From Comamonas sp009360615 (GTDB taxonomy: Bacteria > Pseudomonadota > Gammaproteobacteria > Burkholderiales > Burkholderiaceae_C), in the NCBI RefSeq assembly GCF_035784015.1, contig NZ_JALKOW010000002.1: 64,000 nucleotides of DNA; one strand, 5' to 3'. Both the position numbers and the translations under genes were made by a program. Shown one piece after another: positions 41,095-49,717 of this stretch. The notes beneath the pieces are model-generated. The model saw only the letters and a list, made by a program, of their open reading frames with translations. It had not been told where the DNA came from and did not search any database. The stretch's first letter is position 1. Each line of letters opens with the position of its first letter.

Positions 41095-42033
41095 TCATTG
41101 CTTTTGAAACGCCTGCATGCCCTGCATGCAATACAGCAGAAAGCGATTGGCGGCAGGGGACAGGTGGCGGCCGGTGCGCGTGATGAGCTGCATCTCGGCG
41201 TCCTGAAAAGCCGGATTGTGGATGGGAATGGCGCGCAGACGTCCGCTTGCCAGCTCGGCCGTGACGGAGCAGGGCGGCAGCAAGGTCACGCCCTGGCCGC
41301 TGGTGACAAAGGCCAGCAGCACGCTGATGAGGTTGCTGGTCAGCGCCGGGCTGAGGTGGATCCTGTCCTTGTGTTCGGCATATTCCACGAGCTGGCGGAT
41401 GCCGTACACGCCCTGCAGCATGGCGATAGGCCATTGGTTGAGTTCCTGCAGCGAGGTCTGTACAGCGCCGGCCAGCGGGTGCTGCGCGTGCACGATGGCG
41501 TGCATGGGCTGGCGCGCTGTACCGCGGGCGGTGACGTGGCTGTCGGCGGGCGGGTAGTAGACCAGGCCGATCTCGGCCGCGTCCTCGCGGATGCGGCGCA
41601 TGATCTCGGTCGTGCCGTAGATCTCCAGCGAGATGCTGACGCCCGGATACTGCTGGCGAAAATTGCGTATCGGCCCGTCGATCAGCTCCTGCGCAAAGCC
41701 TTCACCGCTGACCACGCTGACGCTGCCGCTGTGAAGCCCGCGCAGCGCATCGACCTTGGCCAGCATGTCGTGGCGGTGGGCCGTGTGTTCGCGGTGATAG
41801 TCCAGCAGAATCTGGCCGGCTTCGGTGGGCACCACGCCGCTACGGTGGCGCTCCAGCAGGGCCACGCCCAGTTCCTCTTCGAGCAGGCTGATCTGGCGGC
41901 TGACGGCCGAGGGCACGATGCCCAGTTTTTCGGCTGCGGCACGGACTGAGCCGCAGTAAACGGCTTCAAACAGATAGCGGGCGCGGGAGTCTTGAAAGGC
42001 GGGCATGCGGCGATTGTCGTCGCCAAATTGCAT
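41095..42033 (-). CDS. LysR family transcriptional regulator (of the DUF3100/M20 genes)
   Basis: A 312-residue regulator. Winged helix-turn-helix at ~12-70: DSRARYLFEAVYCGSVRAAA, PSAVSRQISLLEEELGVALL. The effector domain starts ~95 (SGSVSVVSGEGFAQELIDGP). It diverges from a DUF3100 membrane protein and M20 amidohydrolase, which it probably controls; two palindromes lie between. The start may be the ATG at 42033 or 42006, neither with a clear ribosome-binding site; the HTH is complete in both. The frame continues past the stop with protein-like codons (see 40966-41094). Confidence 0.88.
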   Translation of the reverse strand: MQFGDDNRRMPAFQDSRARYLFEAVYCGSVRAAAEKLGIVPSAVSRQISLLEEELGVALLERHRSGVVPTEAGQILLDYHREHTAHRHDMLAKVDALRGLHSGSVSVVSGEGFAQELIDGPIRNFRQQYPGVSISLEIYGTTEIMRRIREDAAEIGLVYYPPADSHVTARGTARQPMHAIVHAQHPLAGAVQTSLQELNQWPIAMLQGVYGIRQLVEYAEHKDRIHLSPALTSNLISVLLAFVTSGQGVTLLPPCSVTAELASGRLRAIPIHNPAFQDAEMQLITRTGRHLSPAANRFLLYCMQGMQAFQKQ

Positions 42034-42040
42034 CTGTATT

Positions 42041-42105
42041 CATACGTATGTTCACTTTTTTAGAACAGAAAAAGAATGCGTATGCAATATATGCATTGTT
42101 ATATT
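42041..42105. promoter_or_regulatory. LysR-type operator region and promoter of the DUF3100 operon
   Basis: CATACGTATG (42041-42050) is a perfect palindrome. ATGCA-ATATA-TGCAT (42082-42096) fits the T-N11-A pattern of LysR-type sites. TATATT at 42100-42105 is a likely -10 box for the rightward genes with no good -35 box, as expected if the LysR protein activates. Confidence 0.55.
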
Positions 42106-42210
42106 CAGCGCCCGCATGGGTGAGCGCCAGCCTGGGCTGGCCCTGCCCATTTTCAGGGTTCAAAGCTATTTCAGCGCGTCGGCAGCGGCCGTCGTGCGCG
42201 AGGAATGTGG

Positions 42211-43554
42211 ATGCGTACAGAGGTGCAGCCGGCCAAGGCCGCGTTGAATGTGGGCAGCGTGGTGCAGGTATTTGCGCTGGCGCTGGTGATTGCAGCATTG
42301 TCCGAGTGGCTGGGGCCGCTGCCCATTTCGCTGGGCATCGGCAAGGTGGTGCTGCTGCCCATGATCTGGGCGCTGCTCATCGGCCTGGTACTGGGCCTGT
42401 CGCGCAAGCGCCTGCCGGGGCCGCTGCAGCTGGGCTTGCACAGCCAGAATCTGGCCGCAGCCGTGCTGTCCTGCGCCTTGTTCCTGTTCATTGCCAAGCT
42501 GGGACTGCTGGTGGGAGGCTCGCTGCCCAAGCTGGCCGAGGTCGGCTGGGGTCTGGTGCTGCAGGAGCTGGGCAATCTGGTCGGTTGCGTGGCCTTGGGC
42601 ATGCCGGTGGCCCTGTTGCTGGGCATCAAGCGCGAGGCGATTGGCGCAACCTTCTCGATCGGCCGCGAACCGGGCCTGGCCATCATCGGCGAGCGCTTCG
42701 GCATGGATTCTCCCGAAGGCCGTGGCGTGCTGGCCGAGTACATCACCGGTACGCTGATCGGCGCCATCTTCATCTCGCTGCTGGCCGGTTTTGTCTCAAG
42801 CCTCAATATCTTTCACCCGCTGGCACTGGGCATGGGGGCCGGTGTGGGCTCGGGCAGCATGACGGCTGCTGCCGTTGGCGCGATTGCCGCCCAGCATCCC
42901 GAGATGAGCGACCAGATTGCCACCTTTGCCGCTGCCGCCAATCTGATCGCGACAACGGTGGGAACCTATCTGACCCTGTTCATCTCGCTGCCCCTGGCCT
43001 TGCATGCCTATCGATGGCTGGAGCCGATTCTGGGTCGCCAGCGCAGGCAGGCCGTGGTGGAGCAGGCCGTAGATCTGTCAGCCGCCAAGGATGAGGAACA
43101 GGCACAGGTGCCGACGCTGGGCCTGGGCATGCGCTTGGCTTGCTGGGTTCTGGTCGGTGCCATGGTGCTGATCGGCAACCGCATCGGCCATGGCGTTCCC
43201 GTGATGGACGCGCTGCCGGGCGTGCTGCTGATCATTGCCGCCGTGCTGGTCGGCGATCTCATCTATGTCGGCACGCGTCGCGTGCTGCCCGCCGTGTGCT
43301 GGATTTCGTTCATCGCCATGGCCATGACGTTCCCGCTGACGCCGTATGCAGCCGAAGTGGCGGCTTTGACCGGCAAGGTCAACTTCCTCGCCATGATCAC
43401 GCCCATGCTGACGTTCGCGGGCTTGTCGCTGGCCAAGGACATTCCGGCCTTCCGCCGGCTGGGCTGGCGCATCGTGGTGGTTTCGCTGCTGGCCAATGCC
43501 GGGGTATTCCTGGCCGCGACGCTGATCGCCCAGACCTTTGTGCACACGCTGTAG
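42211..43554 (+). CDS. DUF3100 family integral membrane protein, probable transporter
   Basis: A 447-residue protein with about ten to twelve hydrophobic helices (VVQVFALALVIAALSEWLG at the start; LIIAAVLVGDLIYVG and VVVSLLANAGVFLAATLIAQ near the end). A polar loop interrupts the helices at ~275-300 (QRRQAVVEQAVDLSAAKDEE). FSIGREPGLAIIGERFGM and MGAGVGSGSMTAAAVGAIAA are conserved-looking re-entrant loops. DUF3100 proteins are recurrent neighbours of M20 amidohydrolases; a role in uptake of the hydrolase substrate is inferred from that. The ATG at 42211 has GAGGA 6 bases upstream; an ATG at 42205 is too close to it. Confidence 0.8.
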   Translation: MRTEVQPAKAALNVGSVVQVFALALVIAALSEWLGPLPISLGIGKVVLLPMIWALLIGLVLGLSRKRLPGPLQLGLHSQNLAAAVLSCALFLFIAKLGLLVGGSLPKLAEVGWGLVLQELGNLVGCVALGMPVALLLGIKREAIGATFSIGREPGLAIIGERFGMDSPEGRGVLAEYITGTLIGAIFISLLAGFVSSLNIFHPLALGMGAGVGSGSMTAAAVGAIAAQHPEMSDQIATFAAAANLIATTVGTYLTLFISLPLALHAYRWLEPILGRQRRQAVVEQAVDLSAAKDEEQAQVPTLGLGMRLACWVLVGAMVLIGNRIGHGVPVMDALPGVLLIIAAVLVGDLIYVGTRRVLPAVCWISFIAMAMTFPLTPYAAEVAALTGKVNFLAMITPMLTFAGLSLAKDIPAFRRLGWRIVVVSLLANAGVFLAATLIAQTFVHTL

Positions 43555-43569
43555 AACCGGAGCCAGACC

Positions 43570-44745
43570 ATGATGAACACCATCAAGTGGCCCGGCCAGC
43601 AGGAACTGCAGGCCTGGCGTCACGACTTTCATCGGCATCCCGAAACGGCATTTCAGGAACACCGTACCAGTGCGCGCGTGGCCGAGCTGCTGAAGGGCTT
43701 CGGCCTCGAAGTGCACACCGGCCTGGCTGGCACCGGAGTGGTTGCAGTGCTCAGGGGCAGTCTCGGACCCGGTCCCTCGATCGGTTTGCGCGCCGATATG
43801 GATGCGCTGCATGTGACCGAGCTCAACCGGTGCGAGCATGCATCGACCTACGCAGGCCGCATGCATGCCTGTGGTCATGACGGGCATACCAGCATGTTGC
43901 TGGGCGCGGCCCAGGCCCTGGCCTCGGCGCCCGATTTCGCCGGGACCGTGCATTTCATCTTCCAGCCCGCCGAGGAAAACGAGGGTGGCGCGCGCGCCAT
44001 GATCGAGGAGGGGCTGTTCCAGCGTTTCCCCATGGACGCGGTCTACAGCATGCACAACTGGCCCGGCCTGCCCGTGGGGACGGCTGCCGTGCATTCCACA
44101 GCCGTGATGGCGGCCTTTGACATCTTCGATCTGACGCTGACCGGCAAGGGATGCCATGCCGCCATGCCGCATCTGGGCAAGGATGCGCTGCTGGCGGCTT
44201 GCCAGCTCGTGACGCAGCTGCCCGCGCTGGTTGCGCGCGAGCAGGAGGTGCACAAGCCGGCCGTGCTGAGCGTGACCAGCTTCAACGCCGGCGACACCTA
44301 TAACGTGATGCCTGAAGTCATCAAGCTGCGTGGCACCGTGCGCTGCTTCGACATGCCTCAGCGCGCGCGCATCGAACAGCGCTTTCGCGATGCGATTGCC
44401 GCGACCTGTGCGTTGCACGGCCTGGAGGCCCAGCTCGACTACCGCGTCAGCTACCCTGCGACCGTCAACAACCCCCGGCATGCCGAAGTCTGCGCCGAGG
44501 TGCTGACCCGCGTGCTGGGCGAAGGCAAGGTCCGCAGGGACATGGTGCCCAGCATGGCTTCGGAAGATTTTGCCTTCATGGCACAGGAATGCCCGGGCGT
44601 CTATATCTGGCTCGGCAATGGCGAGGACAGTGCTTCCCTGCACAACCCCAAGTACGACTTCAACGACGCCAGTCTGCCGCTGGGCATGCGTTACTGGGTG
44701 GAACTGGTGGGGGCGTTGCTGAAGGATGGCAGGCTGCCCGTCTGA
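43570..44745 (+). CDS. M20 family amidohydrolase (N-acyl-amino-acid/hippurate hydrolase type)
   Basis: A 391-residue M20D metallopeptidase that removes an acyl group from an N-acylated amino acid. It opens WRHDFHRHPETAFQEHRTS. Metal ligands are in HACGHDGHTSML (~residue 98) and FIFQPAEENEGGARAMIEEG (~132), with the dimerisation lid in between, and HNWPGLPVG follows. The C-terminal GxxxYxWLGNG region (GVYIWLGNG) fits. It starts 16 bp after the DUF3100 stop, so both form one operon under the divergent LysR regulator. Two ATGs (43570, 43573) are adjacent. The natural substrate is not visible. Confidence 0.9.
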   Translation: MMNTIKWPGQQELQAWRHDFHRHPETAFQEHRTSARVAELLKGFGLEVHTGLAGTGVVAVLRGSLGPGPSIGLRADMDALHVTELNRCEHASTYAGRMHACGHDGHTSMLLGAAQALASAPDFAGTVHFIFQPAEENEGGARAMIEEGLFQRFPMDAVYSMHNWPGLPVGTAAVHSTAVMAAFDIFDLTLTGKGCHAAMPHLGKDALLAACQLVTQLPALVAREQEVHKPAVLSVTSFNAGDTYNVMPEVIKLRGTVRCFDMPQRARIEQRFRDAIAATCALHGLEAQLDYRVSYPATVNNPRHAEVCAEVLTRVLGEGKVRRDMVPSMASEDFAFMAQECPGVYIWLGNGEDSASLHNPKYDFNDASLPLGMRYWVELVGALLKDGRLPV

Positions 44746-44770
44746 CCGAGGCGCTTTGCCGCATGGACCG

Positions 44771-44806
44771 ATGCCGGACCCACCCCGAGTGGACTCCGGC
44801 ATTTTT
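44771..44806 (+). terminator. Intrinsic terminator of the M20 gene
   Basis: ATGCCGGA (44771-44778) pairs with TCCGGCAT (44795-44802); CCAC and GTGG inside the loop extend the hairpin, and five T residues end it. It lies 26 bp after the stop codon. Confidence 0.8.
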
Positions 44807-45144
44807 CATGCCCTGACGGTTTGCAAAACCTCCACAAGCAATGCATTCGGTCACAGAAATGTCGGAAGGCTGACACCCTGTAACGCGATTCGTGCCGACG
44901 CCTCTATGATGTTTGTAGCGTTCCTGGACAGCGCCCATGTGGCTTCGGGCTGTCTCGGGATCGTGCGTGGCGGCCACCGTGATCCTCCGGATGCAGGACG
45001 GGCCGGCCAAACAGCAGGTGTTGCATCCGGCGCATGTCCGGGCTTACACGCGGCGCTGTCCGCATTTCTCGCAACGCTGCCTGCACCAATCCTGGTGCTG
45101 TGACTTTGTCGCACTGTCCGGGTCTTGATACAGGAGGGCGCTTT
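44807..45144. other. Intergenic region before the antiporter operon
   Basis: About 340 bp holding the promoter region of the antiporter/ligase operon. I see no gene and no clear operator; open frames here are short and without motifs. Confidence 0.4.
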
Positions 45145-46428
45145 ATGCCGTTCGGCAATTTCGAGGCGGGCATCTGGACCGCCGCTTTTCCGCCGCTGCT
45201 GAGCTGGTGCGTGCTGGTGGCAGCCGCCGCCTTGCTTGGCCATCTGGTTCGCCGTTTCACCGGCTACCCGCGCATGCTGGGCTATACCCTGGTTGGCCTG
45301 GTGGCTGGAGGGGTAGGCTTTGGTGATCTGCCCTGGCCGTTGCAGGGGAGTACGGCGGTGTTGCTGGAGGTGGCTGTCGGCGCAAGCCTGCTGCTGGCGG
45401 CCTCCCAGGTTTCCTTGCCCTGGCTGATGCGCCAGCCTTTGCTGCTGCTGCAGAGTCTGGGCGAGTCGCTGGTCACGCTGGCCGTGGTGGCGGCGACCTT
45501 GCTGGCGTTGGGCTGGGGCTGGGCCGTGGCGCTGGCCGTCGGCGTGATCTCCGTCGCTGCATCGCCGGCAGTGCTGCTGCGCATTGCCGATGATCTGCGG
45601 GCCAGCGGAGCTGTGACCGACCGCAGCTTGCTGCTGGCGACCCTCAGCAGTCTGCTGGCGCTGCTCGGGGCTCTGGTGCTGACAGTGGTGTTCGTGCCCG
45701 TCGCTGCAGCGGCGGGCGGCGGACTGCAGTTTTCGTCTGCGGGGCTGGGGCGTTTGCTGCTCAGCTTGCTGCTGACCCTGGCCTGGGCCTCGCTGGCCAC
45801 TCTGGCCTTCTGGCCGGTCCTGCGCTGGCAGTCATCGCGCAGCGACACCACAGCCTTGTACCTGCTGGCGGCCATGGCTGCGGTTTGTCTCCTGGCCGAG
45901 CAATGGGGCGGCTCTGCCGCACTCGGCTTCATGGTCGCGGGGCTGATGCTGCGCAACCTGAGTCCCATGCCGCTGATCTGGCCGCAGGCCTTTCAGGCGG
46001 CCAATGCCATGCTCAATCTGCTGATGTTCGTGCTGGTGGCCAGCATGGCCTCTCAGGTGAATCTGTCTGTGGCGATGGTTTCTGTGGTGGCCGCCGCTGT
46101 CCTGGCGAGAATGCTGGGCAAGTTTGGCTCCATCTTGCTGTTGGGCCTGGGGACCGGGCTCGGCTGGCGCAGGCAATGGCCCGTAGCCTGCGGACAGCTG
46201 GCACTGTCGGGGCTCGCGCTGCTGATGGTGTCCGGTATTGCAATGCAGTGGACGGCTTTCAACGCCAGCGTGGCCCAGCAGGTGGCTGCCATTGCACTGC
46301 CCATGATTGTCCTGTGCGAGGTACTGGGTGTGCTGCTGGCCGCAACCGCCCTTTGGCGCAGCGGTGACGCCCATCGCGGCGTGGGTCGTGCGGCCTTGCA
46401 AAGAGGAGGAAAGCGCCATGACGCATGA
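45145..46428 (+). CDS. Cation:proton antiporter, CPA2-like
   Basis: A 427-residue integral membrane protein with about 12 helices. It begins with a helix (LLSWCVLVAAAALLGHLVRR) and GYPRMLGYTLVGLVAGGVGF, as in KefB/NhaS-type exchangers. AASPAVLLRIADDLRASGAV is the conserved discontinuous-helix region, and EQWGGSAALGFMVAGLMLRN lies in the second half. It has no C-terminal RCK/TrkA-N domain. Transported ion (K+, Na+) is unknown. GGAGG lies 9 bases before the ATG. The next gene begins inside its last codons (11-bp overlap), so they are co-expressed. Confidence 0.82.
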   Translation: MPFGNFEAGIWTAAFPPLLSWCVLVAAAALLGHLVRRFTGYPRMLGYTLVGLVAGGVGFGDLPWPLQGSTAVLLEVAVGASLLLAASQVSLPWLMRQPLLLLQSLGESLVTLAVVAATLLALGWGWAVALAVGVISVAASPAVLLRIADDLRASGAVTDRSLLLATLSSLLALLGALVLTVVFVPVAAAAGGGLQFSSAGLGRLLLSLLLTLAWASLATLAFWPVLRWQSSRSDTTALYLLAAMAAVCLLAEQWGGSAALGFMVAGLMLRNLSPMPLIWPQAFQAANAMLNLLMFVLVASMASQVNLSVAMVSVVAAAVLARMLGKFGSILLLGLGTGLGWRRQWPVACGQLALSGLALLMVSGIAMQWTAFNASVAQQVAAIALPMIVLCEVLGVLLAATALWRSGDAHRGVGRAALQRGGKRHDA

Positions 46429-47578
46429 AACCGAACAAGCCCAGCCAGCAGGTGCTGATGCCATCGGCCCGGGGGAATTCGCGCCCTCCCAGGCCTTGAC
46501 CCTGGGTGTGGAGCTGGAGTTGCAGCTGCTCAACACCCATCACTACGACATGACGCCGTATGCGCCCGATATGCTGGCCCTGCTCAAGAACGCCAGGGTG
46601 CCGGGATCCATCGTGCCCGAGGTGACGTCCAGCATGATCGAGATCTCGACGGGCATCTGTCAGGATGCGCAGGACGCCTATGAGCAACTGGCCGTTACGC
46701 GCGATGCCTTGGTCAAGGCGGCCGACCGGCTCAATATCGCTCTGGCCGGCGGCGGCACGCATCCGTTTCAGCAGTGGCACCAGCAGCGCATTTACGACAA
46801 GCCGCGCTTCAGGGAGCTGACGGCGCTGTACGGCTATCTGACCAAGCAGTTCACGATCTTCGGCCAGCATGTGCATGTGGGCTGTCCCAGTGCCGACGAT
46901 GCGCTGATGATGCTGCACCGGCTTTCGCGCTATATCCCGCACTTCATCGCGCTTTCGGCATCCAGCCCATTCGTGCAGGGCCAGGACACGGCATTCGACT
47001 CCGCGCGTCTGAACTCGGTGTTTGCCTTTCCGCTGTCGGGCCGTGCGCCATTTGCCCTGCATTGGGAGGATTTCGAGCGCTACTTTGCCAAGATGGCGGC
47101 GACGGGCGTCATCCACAGCATGAAGGATTTTTACTGGGATATCCGTCCCAAGCCCGAGTTCGGCACCGTGGAGGTTCGGGTCTTCGACACGCCTTTGTCC
47201 ATCGATCGTGCGGCACAACTGGCGGCCTATGTGCAGGCGCTGGGTGCCTGGTTCCTCAGCGAACAGCCTTTCGAACCCTGCGAGGACGACTATCTGGTCT
47301 ATACCTATAACCGCTTTCAGGCTTGCCGCTTCGGTCTGGACGGCACGTACGTGGACCCGGCCAGCAGCGAGCAACTCTCGCTGCGTGAGCACATAGAGCA
47401 GACTCTGAATCGCATCACCAGTCATGCGCCGGCATCCGGCAAGAGCGCGCTGAAGGAGCTGGCACTGGTACTGCAGCGCGGCAACGATGCGAGCTGGCTG
47501 CGCGAGAGCTACGCCAGGGTGCAGCAATTGCCCGAGGTGGTGAGACAGGCTTCGCTCAGATTTTCCGGTCGCCTCTGA
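46418..47578 (+). CDS. YbdK family carboxylate-amine ligase (GCS2 family)
   Basis: A 386-residue ATP-dependent ligase related to glutamate-cysteine ligase. Signatures: LTLGVELELQLLNTHHYDMT (~28-47), VPEVTSSMIEISTGIC (~68-83), GGGTHPFQQWHQQRIYD (~111-127) and FGQHVHVGCPSADDALM (~148-164). DIRPKPEFGTVEVRVFDTP (~241) completes the GCS2 active site. E. coli YbdK has weak glutamate-cysteine ligase activity in vitro; the natural reaction is unsettled. AAGAGGAGG lies before the ATG, which overlaps the antiporter gene. Pairing with an antiporter is notable because KefB/C exchangers are gated by glutathione. Confidence 0.9.
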   Translation: MTHETEQAQPAGADAIGPGEFAPSQALTLGVELELQLLNTHHYDMTPYAPDMLALLKNARVPGSIVPEVTSSMIEISTGICQDAQDAYEQLAVTRDALVKAADRLNIALAGGGTHPFQQWHQQRIYDKPRFRELTALYGYLTKQFTIFGQHVHVGCPSADDALMMLHRLSRYIPHFIALSASSPFVQGQDTAFDSARLNSVFAFPLSGRAPFALHWEDFERYFAKMAATGVIHSMKDFYWDIRPKPEFGTVEVRVFDTPLSIDRAAQLAAYVQALGAWFLSEQPFEPCEDDYLVYTYNRFQACRFGLDGTYVDPASSEQLSLREHIEQTLNRITSHAPASGKSALKELALVLQRGNDASWLRESYARVQQLPEVVRQASLRFSGRL

Positions 47579-47756
47579 GCCGCTTCTGAGCCGTTTTGAC
47601 ATCATCGGCCCGATACAGTCGTCTACAGATGGAGATGTTTACGAGTGCGGATCGATGGGGCGCACAAGGCAGTTGCCGGTTCTGCTTTGCCGACTCTCAG
47701 GTGCCGCAGCGTGCAGCAATGGCCTGAGCCATTTCGCATCTGTCTGCGCCCTATAT

Positions 47757-48440
47757 GAGCAATTCCACGGTTGCCAGCGTTACCCTGAGCATGCTTTGCG
47801 TGCATCTGCTTTGCTTTACGTGCTGTTTCTTCTGATCCGTCGCGGACTGACCGGCAGGAAGATGGGCATGGAGATTTGGCCCAGGGCAACCTGCTGCTCG
47901 GTGCTGAGACATCTTGCCGACGAACTCGGCAGCATGGCCGCCCAGGATCCGCTCGCCAAGCTGCTCAATCGGCGAGGTCTGCTGATCGGCCTGGAGGCGC
48001 ATTTCGCGGCTGCAAAAGCCGCGCCCGTCCACCTGTTGATCGTGGACATTGACCGCTGCAAACGCATCAACGACAGCGACGTGCAACAGCTTGGCGACAT
48101 CGTCCTGTGCCACGTGTCCCATGTGATCGTGCAATGCACGCGCAAGGGTGATACGTCGTCTGGGAGGGGAGGAGTCCGTGATTCTCTGTCCGGGACTGCA
48201 GGGGGATGAAGCCCTGAAGCAGGCCGAGAGAATACGCGTTGCGATCCGTGAGATCGCCATACCGGGCGTCAGCCTGCATGGCACGATTACTTGCACGGCG
48301 ACGATTGGCGTTTCCAGTCCCTTCATCGTCTCTAACGCATTTGATATTGCGCTGCTGCAGGCCAATGCAGCGCTTTATCGAGGCAAGCGCGCAGGGTGCA
48401 ATCGCGTCCAGCGCATGGGTCTCGAAGAACTCTGGCCGAA
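47757..48440 (+). pseudogene. Decayed GGDEF (diguanylate cyclase) gene
   Basis: Pieces of a GGDEF protein lie in different frames. A membrane-helix-like start (LLYVLFLLIRR) is followed in one frame by HLADELGSMAAQDPLAKLLN, RRG and LIVDIDRCKRINDSD. Then, after a shift near 48147-48150, the next frame has RRLGGEESVILCPG, ERIRVAIREIAIPG and ALYRGKRAGCNRV. The signature GGDEF/GGEEF reads GGEES, and the usual GH in the DxxGHxxGD segment is QQ, so catalytic activity would be doubtful even without the shift. An earlier frame also has a stop after an apparent N-terminal helix. It is therefore a decayed gene of c-di-GMP signalling. Confidence 0.75.
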
Positions 48441-48502
48441 GACGACCCAGGGCCCGGCAGGTGGATCAAGCCCTTCCATCAGGGAAAGGGCCTGGGGCGC
48501 AA

Positions 48503-48817
48503 TCAGGCTTCAATCACTGTCACGTCATAGCCCTTGCCGCTGGCAATCACCTCCAGCAGTCGATCGATATTCGGATGGGCACCCGGGCGAGCCTTGGCAT
48601 CTTCGGTGTGTTCGGCAAACAGCTGCAGGCCTTCTTCGGCAGCCGCAACATTGATGCTGCCGTATTTGGCAAACAGCGCGTGGTAGACCTTGACCGAGCC
48701 TGCCTTGCCGGGTGCATTGGGAACCGTGGCGGAGAGATTGCCGTCGGGGTCGATCAGTTGCAGTTCGGAGATATGGTCGATGGAGGGAAGTTGCTTGAGG
48801 TTGTCGGCAAAGGCCAT
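48503..48817 (-). CDS. DUF2322 family protein
   Basis: A 104-residue soluble protein: FADNLKQLPSIDHISELQLI, a strand with DPDGNLSATVPN, then GSVKVYHALFAKYG and a C-terminal HPNIDRLLEVIASGKGYDVT. I match this to DUF2322, a small family of unknown function common in betaproteobacteria. It starts at the ATG at 48817. Convergent with the decayed GGDEF gene. Confidence 0.78.
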   Translation of the reverse strand: MAFADNLKQLPSIDHISELQLIDPDGNLSATVPNAPGKAGSVKVYHALFAKYGSINVAAAEEGLQLFAEHTEDAKARPGAHPNIDRLLEVIASGKGYDVTVIEA

Positions 48818-48879
48818 GGTGTGCTCGCGAAGGTCGCTGTGATGGAAGCTGCTATTGTGGGGGCAGCTGGAAGGCTGGT

Positions 48880-49632
48880 TCAGCTTCGGGCGCTGTTTTG
48901 CGCCAGTTCGCTCAGTGACTGCTGCATCTGCGCAAGCGTTGGTGCATATTCGGGCAGTTCTGCAATCTCATCCATTTCTCGCTGCATCTGCTGCTGAACC
49001 TGTGCTGCCAGCGCCTTCCACTGGGAGGCCCCCATCAGGGCCTGGGCCGCCTGCAGCAAGTCGGCTTGCGTCTCATGAGACAGCGCGAGCTTGCGCACCA
49101 CATTGAGCGCAAATGGAGGGCACAGCAGAATTTGAAGTGCCGTCGAGCGCGCGAAAGCCTCGCTGCTGTGCCCTTGCCTGCCATGGCGCAGGGTCAGCCA
49201 GCTCAGCCAGGCCGTGCTCCAATAGATCAGCGCGAGCGCAATCAGTTGCAGCCGCTCGGAATGCAGCACCAGCAGCGCGGCGGGAAGTCCGAGAAACAGC
49301 AGCGCAGCCAGCAGATACAAGGGCAGCGCGAAGGCCTTGAAGCTGCGGGAATGTCTCTCCAGTGCCGTGGACAATGCCGCTTCGCCGGGCAGCCGAATCT
49401 GCGTGGTGCTCCAGTGCAGCCGGTAGGCGGGCTGGTGAAGCGCAAAAATCGGCAGCCACAGCAGACGGTTCCGACGCAGCTCGAAACCCTGGCTGGCCAG
49501 CTGAGCCCGCCATCCCGAGCGAAGCGGGCTCAGCAAGCCTTCTTCAGGCTTGAGCAGCAGGGCCGCGTCGTAGAGATAGAACAGGACGATGGCGAGAACC
49601 ACCTGCAACTGCGTGGAGATCGTGAAATACAA
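48880..49632 (-). CDS. Unknown protein with about four membrane helices
   Basis: A 250-residue protein: a first helix (LQVVLAIVLFYLYDAALLL, ~8-27), a polar domain with Arg/Trp (~30-95), two helices in a hairpin (LPLYLLAALLFLGLPAALLV and LIALALIYWSTAWLSWLTL), a weak fourth one, and a C-terminal coiled-coil-like acidic tail rich in Gln/Glu (VQQQMQREMDEIAELPEYAP). I recognise no family. The start is a TTG at 49632 with GGAAAG 6 bases upstream; there is no earlier ATG and the first ATG lies far inside. It follows DUF2167 on the same strand, with a hairpin between them. Confidence 0.65.
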   Translation of the reverse strand: MYFTISTQLQVVLAIVLFYLYDAALLLKPEEGLLSPLRSGWRAQLASQGFELRRNRLLWLPIFALHQPAYRLHWSTTQIRLPGEAALSTALERHSRSFKAFALPLYLLAALLFLGLPAALLVLHSERLQLIALALIYWSTAWLSWLTLRHGRQGHSSEAFARSTALQILLCPPFALNVVRKLALSHETQADLLQAAQALMGASQWKALAAQVQQQMQREMDEIAELPEYAPTLAQMQQSLSELAQNSARS

Positions 49633-49655
49633 GACGGCTTTCCGGACAGGACAAA

Positions 49656-49681
49656 CCCCGCGATCTTAGCGATTCGCGGGG
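49656..49681 (-). terminator. Hairpin between the DUF2167 gene and the following gene
   Basis: CCCCGCGA (49656-49663) pairs with TCGCGGGG (49674-49681) around a 10-base loop, followed on the minus strand by TTTGT. It could terminate or attenuate transcription into the gene starting at 49632. Confidence 0.5.
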
Positions 49682-49717
49682 CGGGTTGGACACGGAGGTC
49701 GTGGGTCGGCGATGGGC

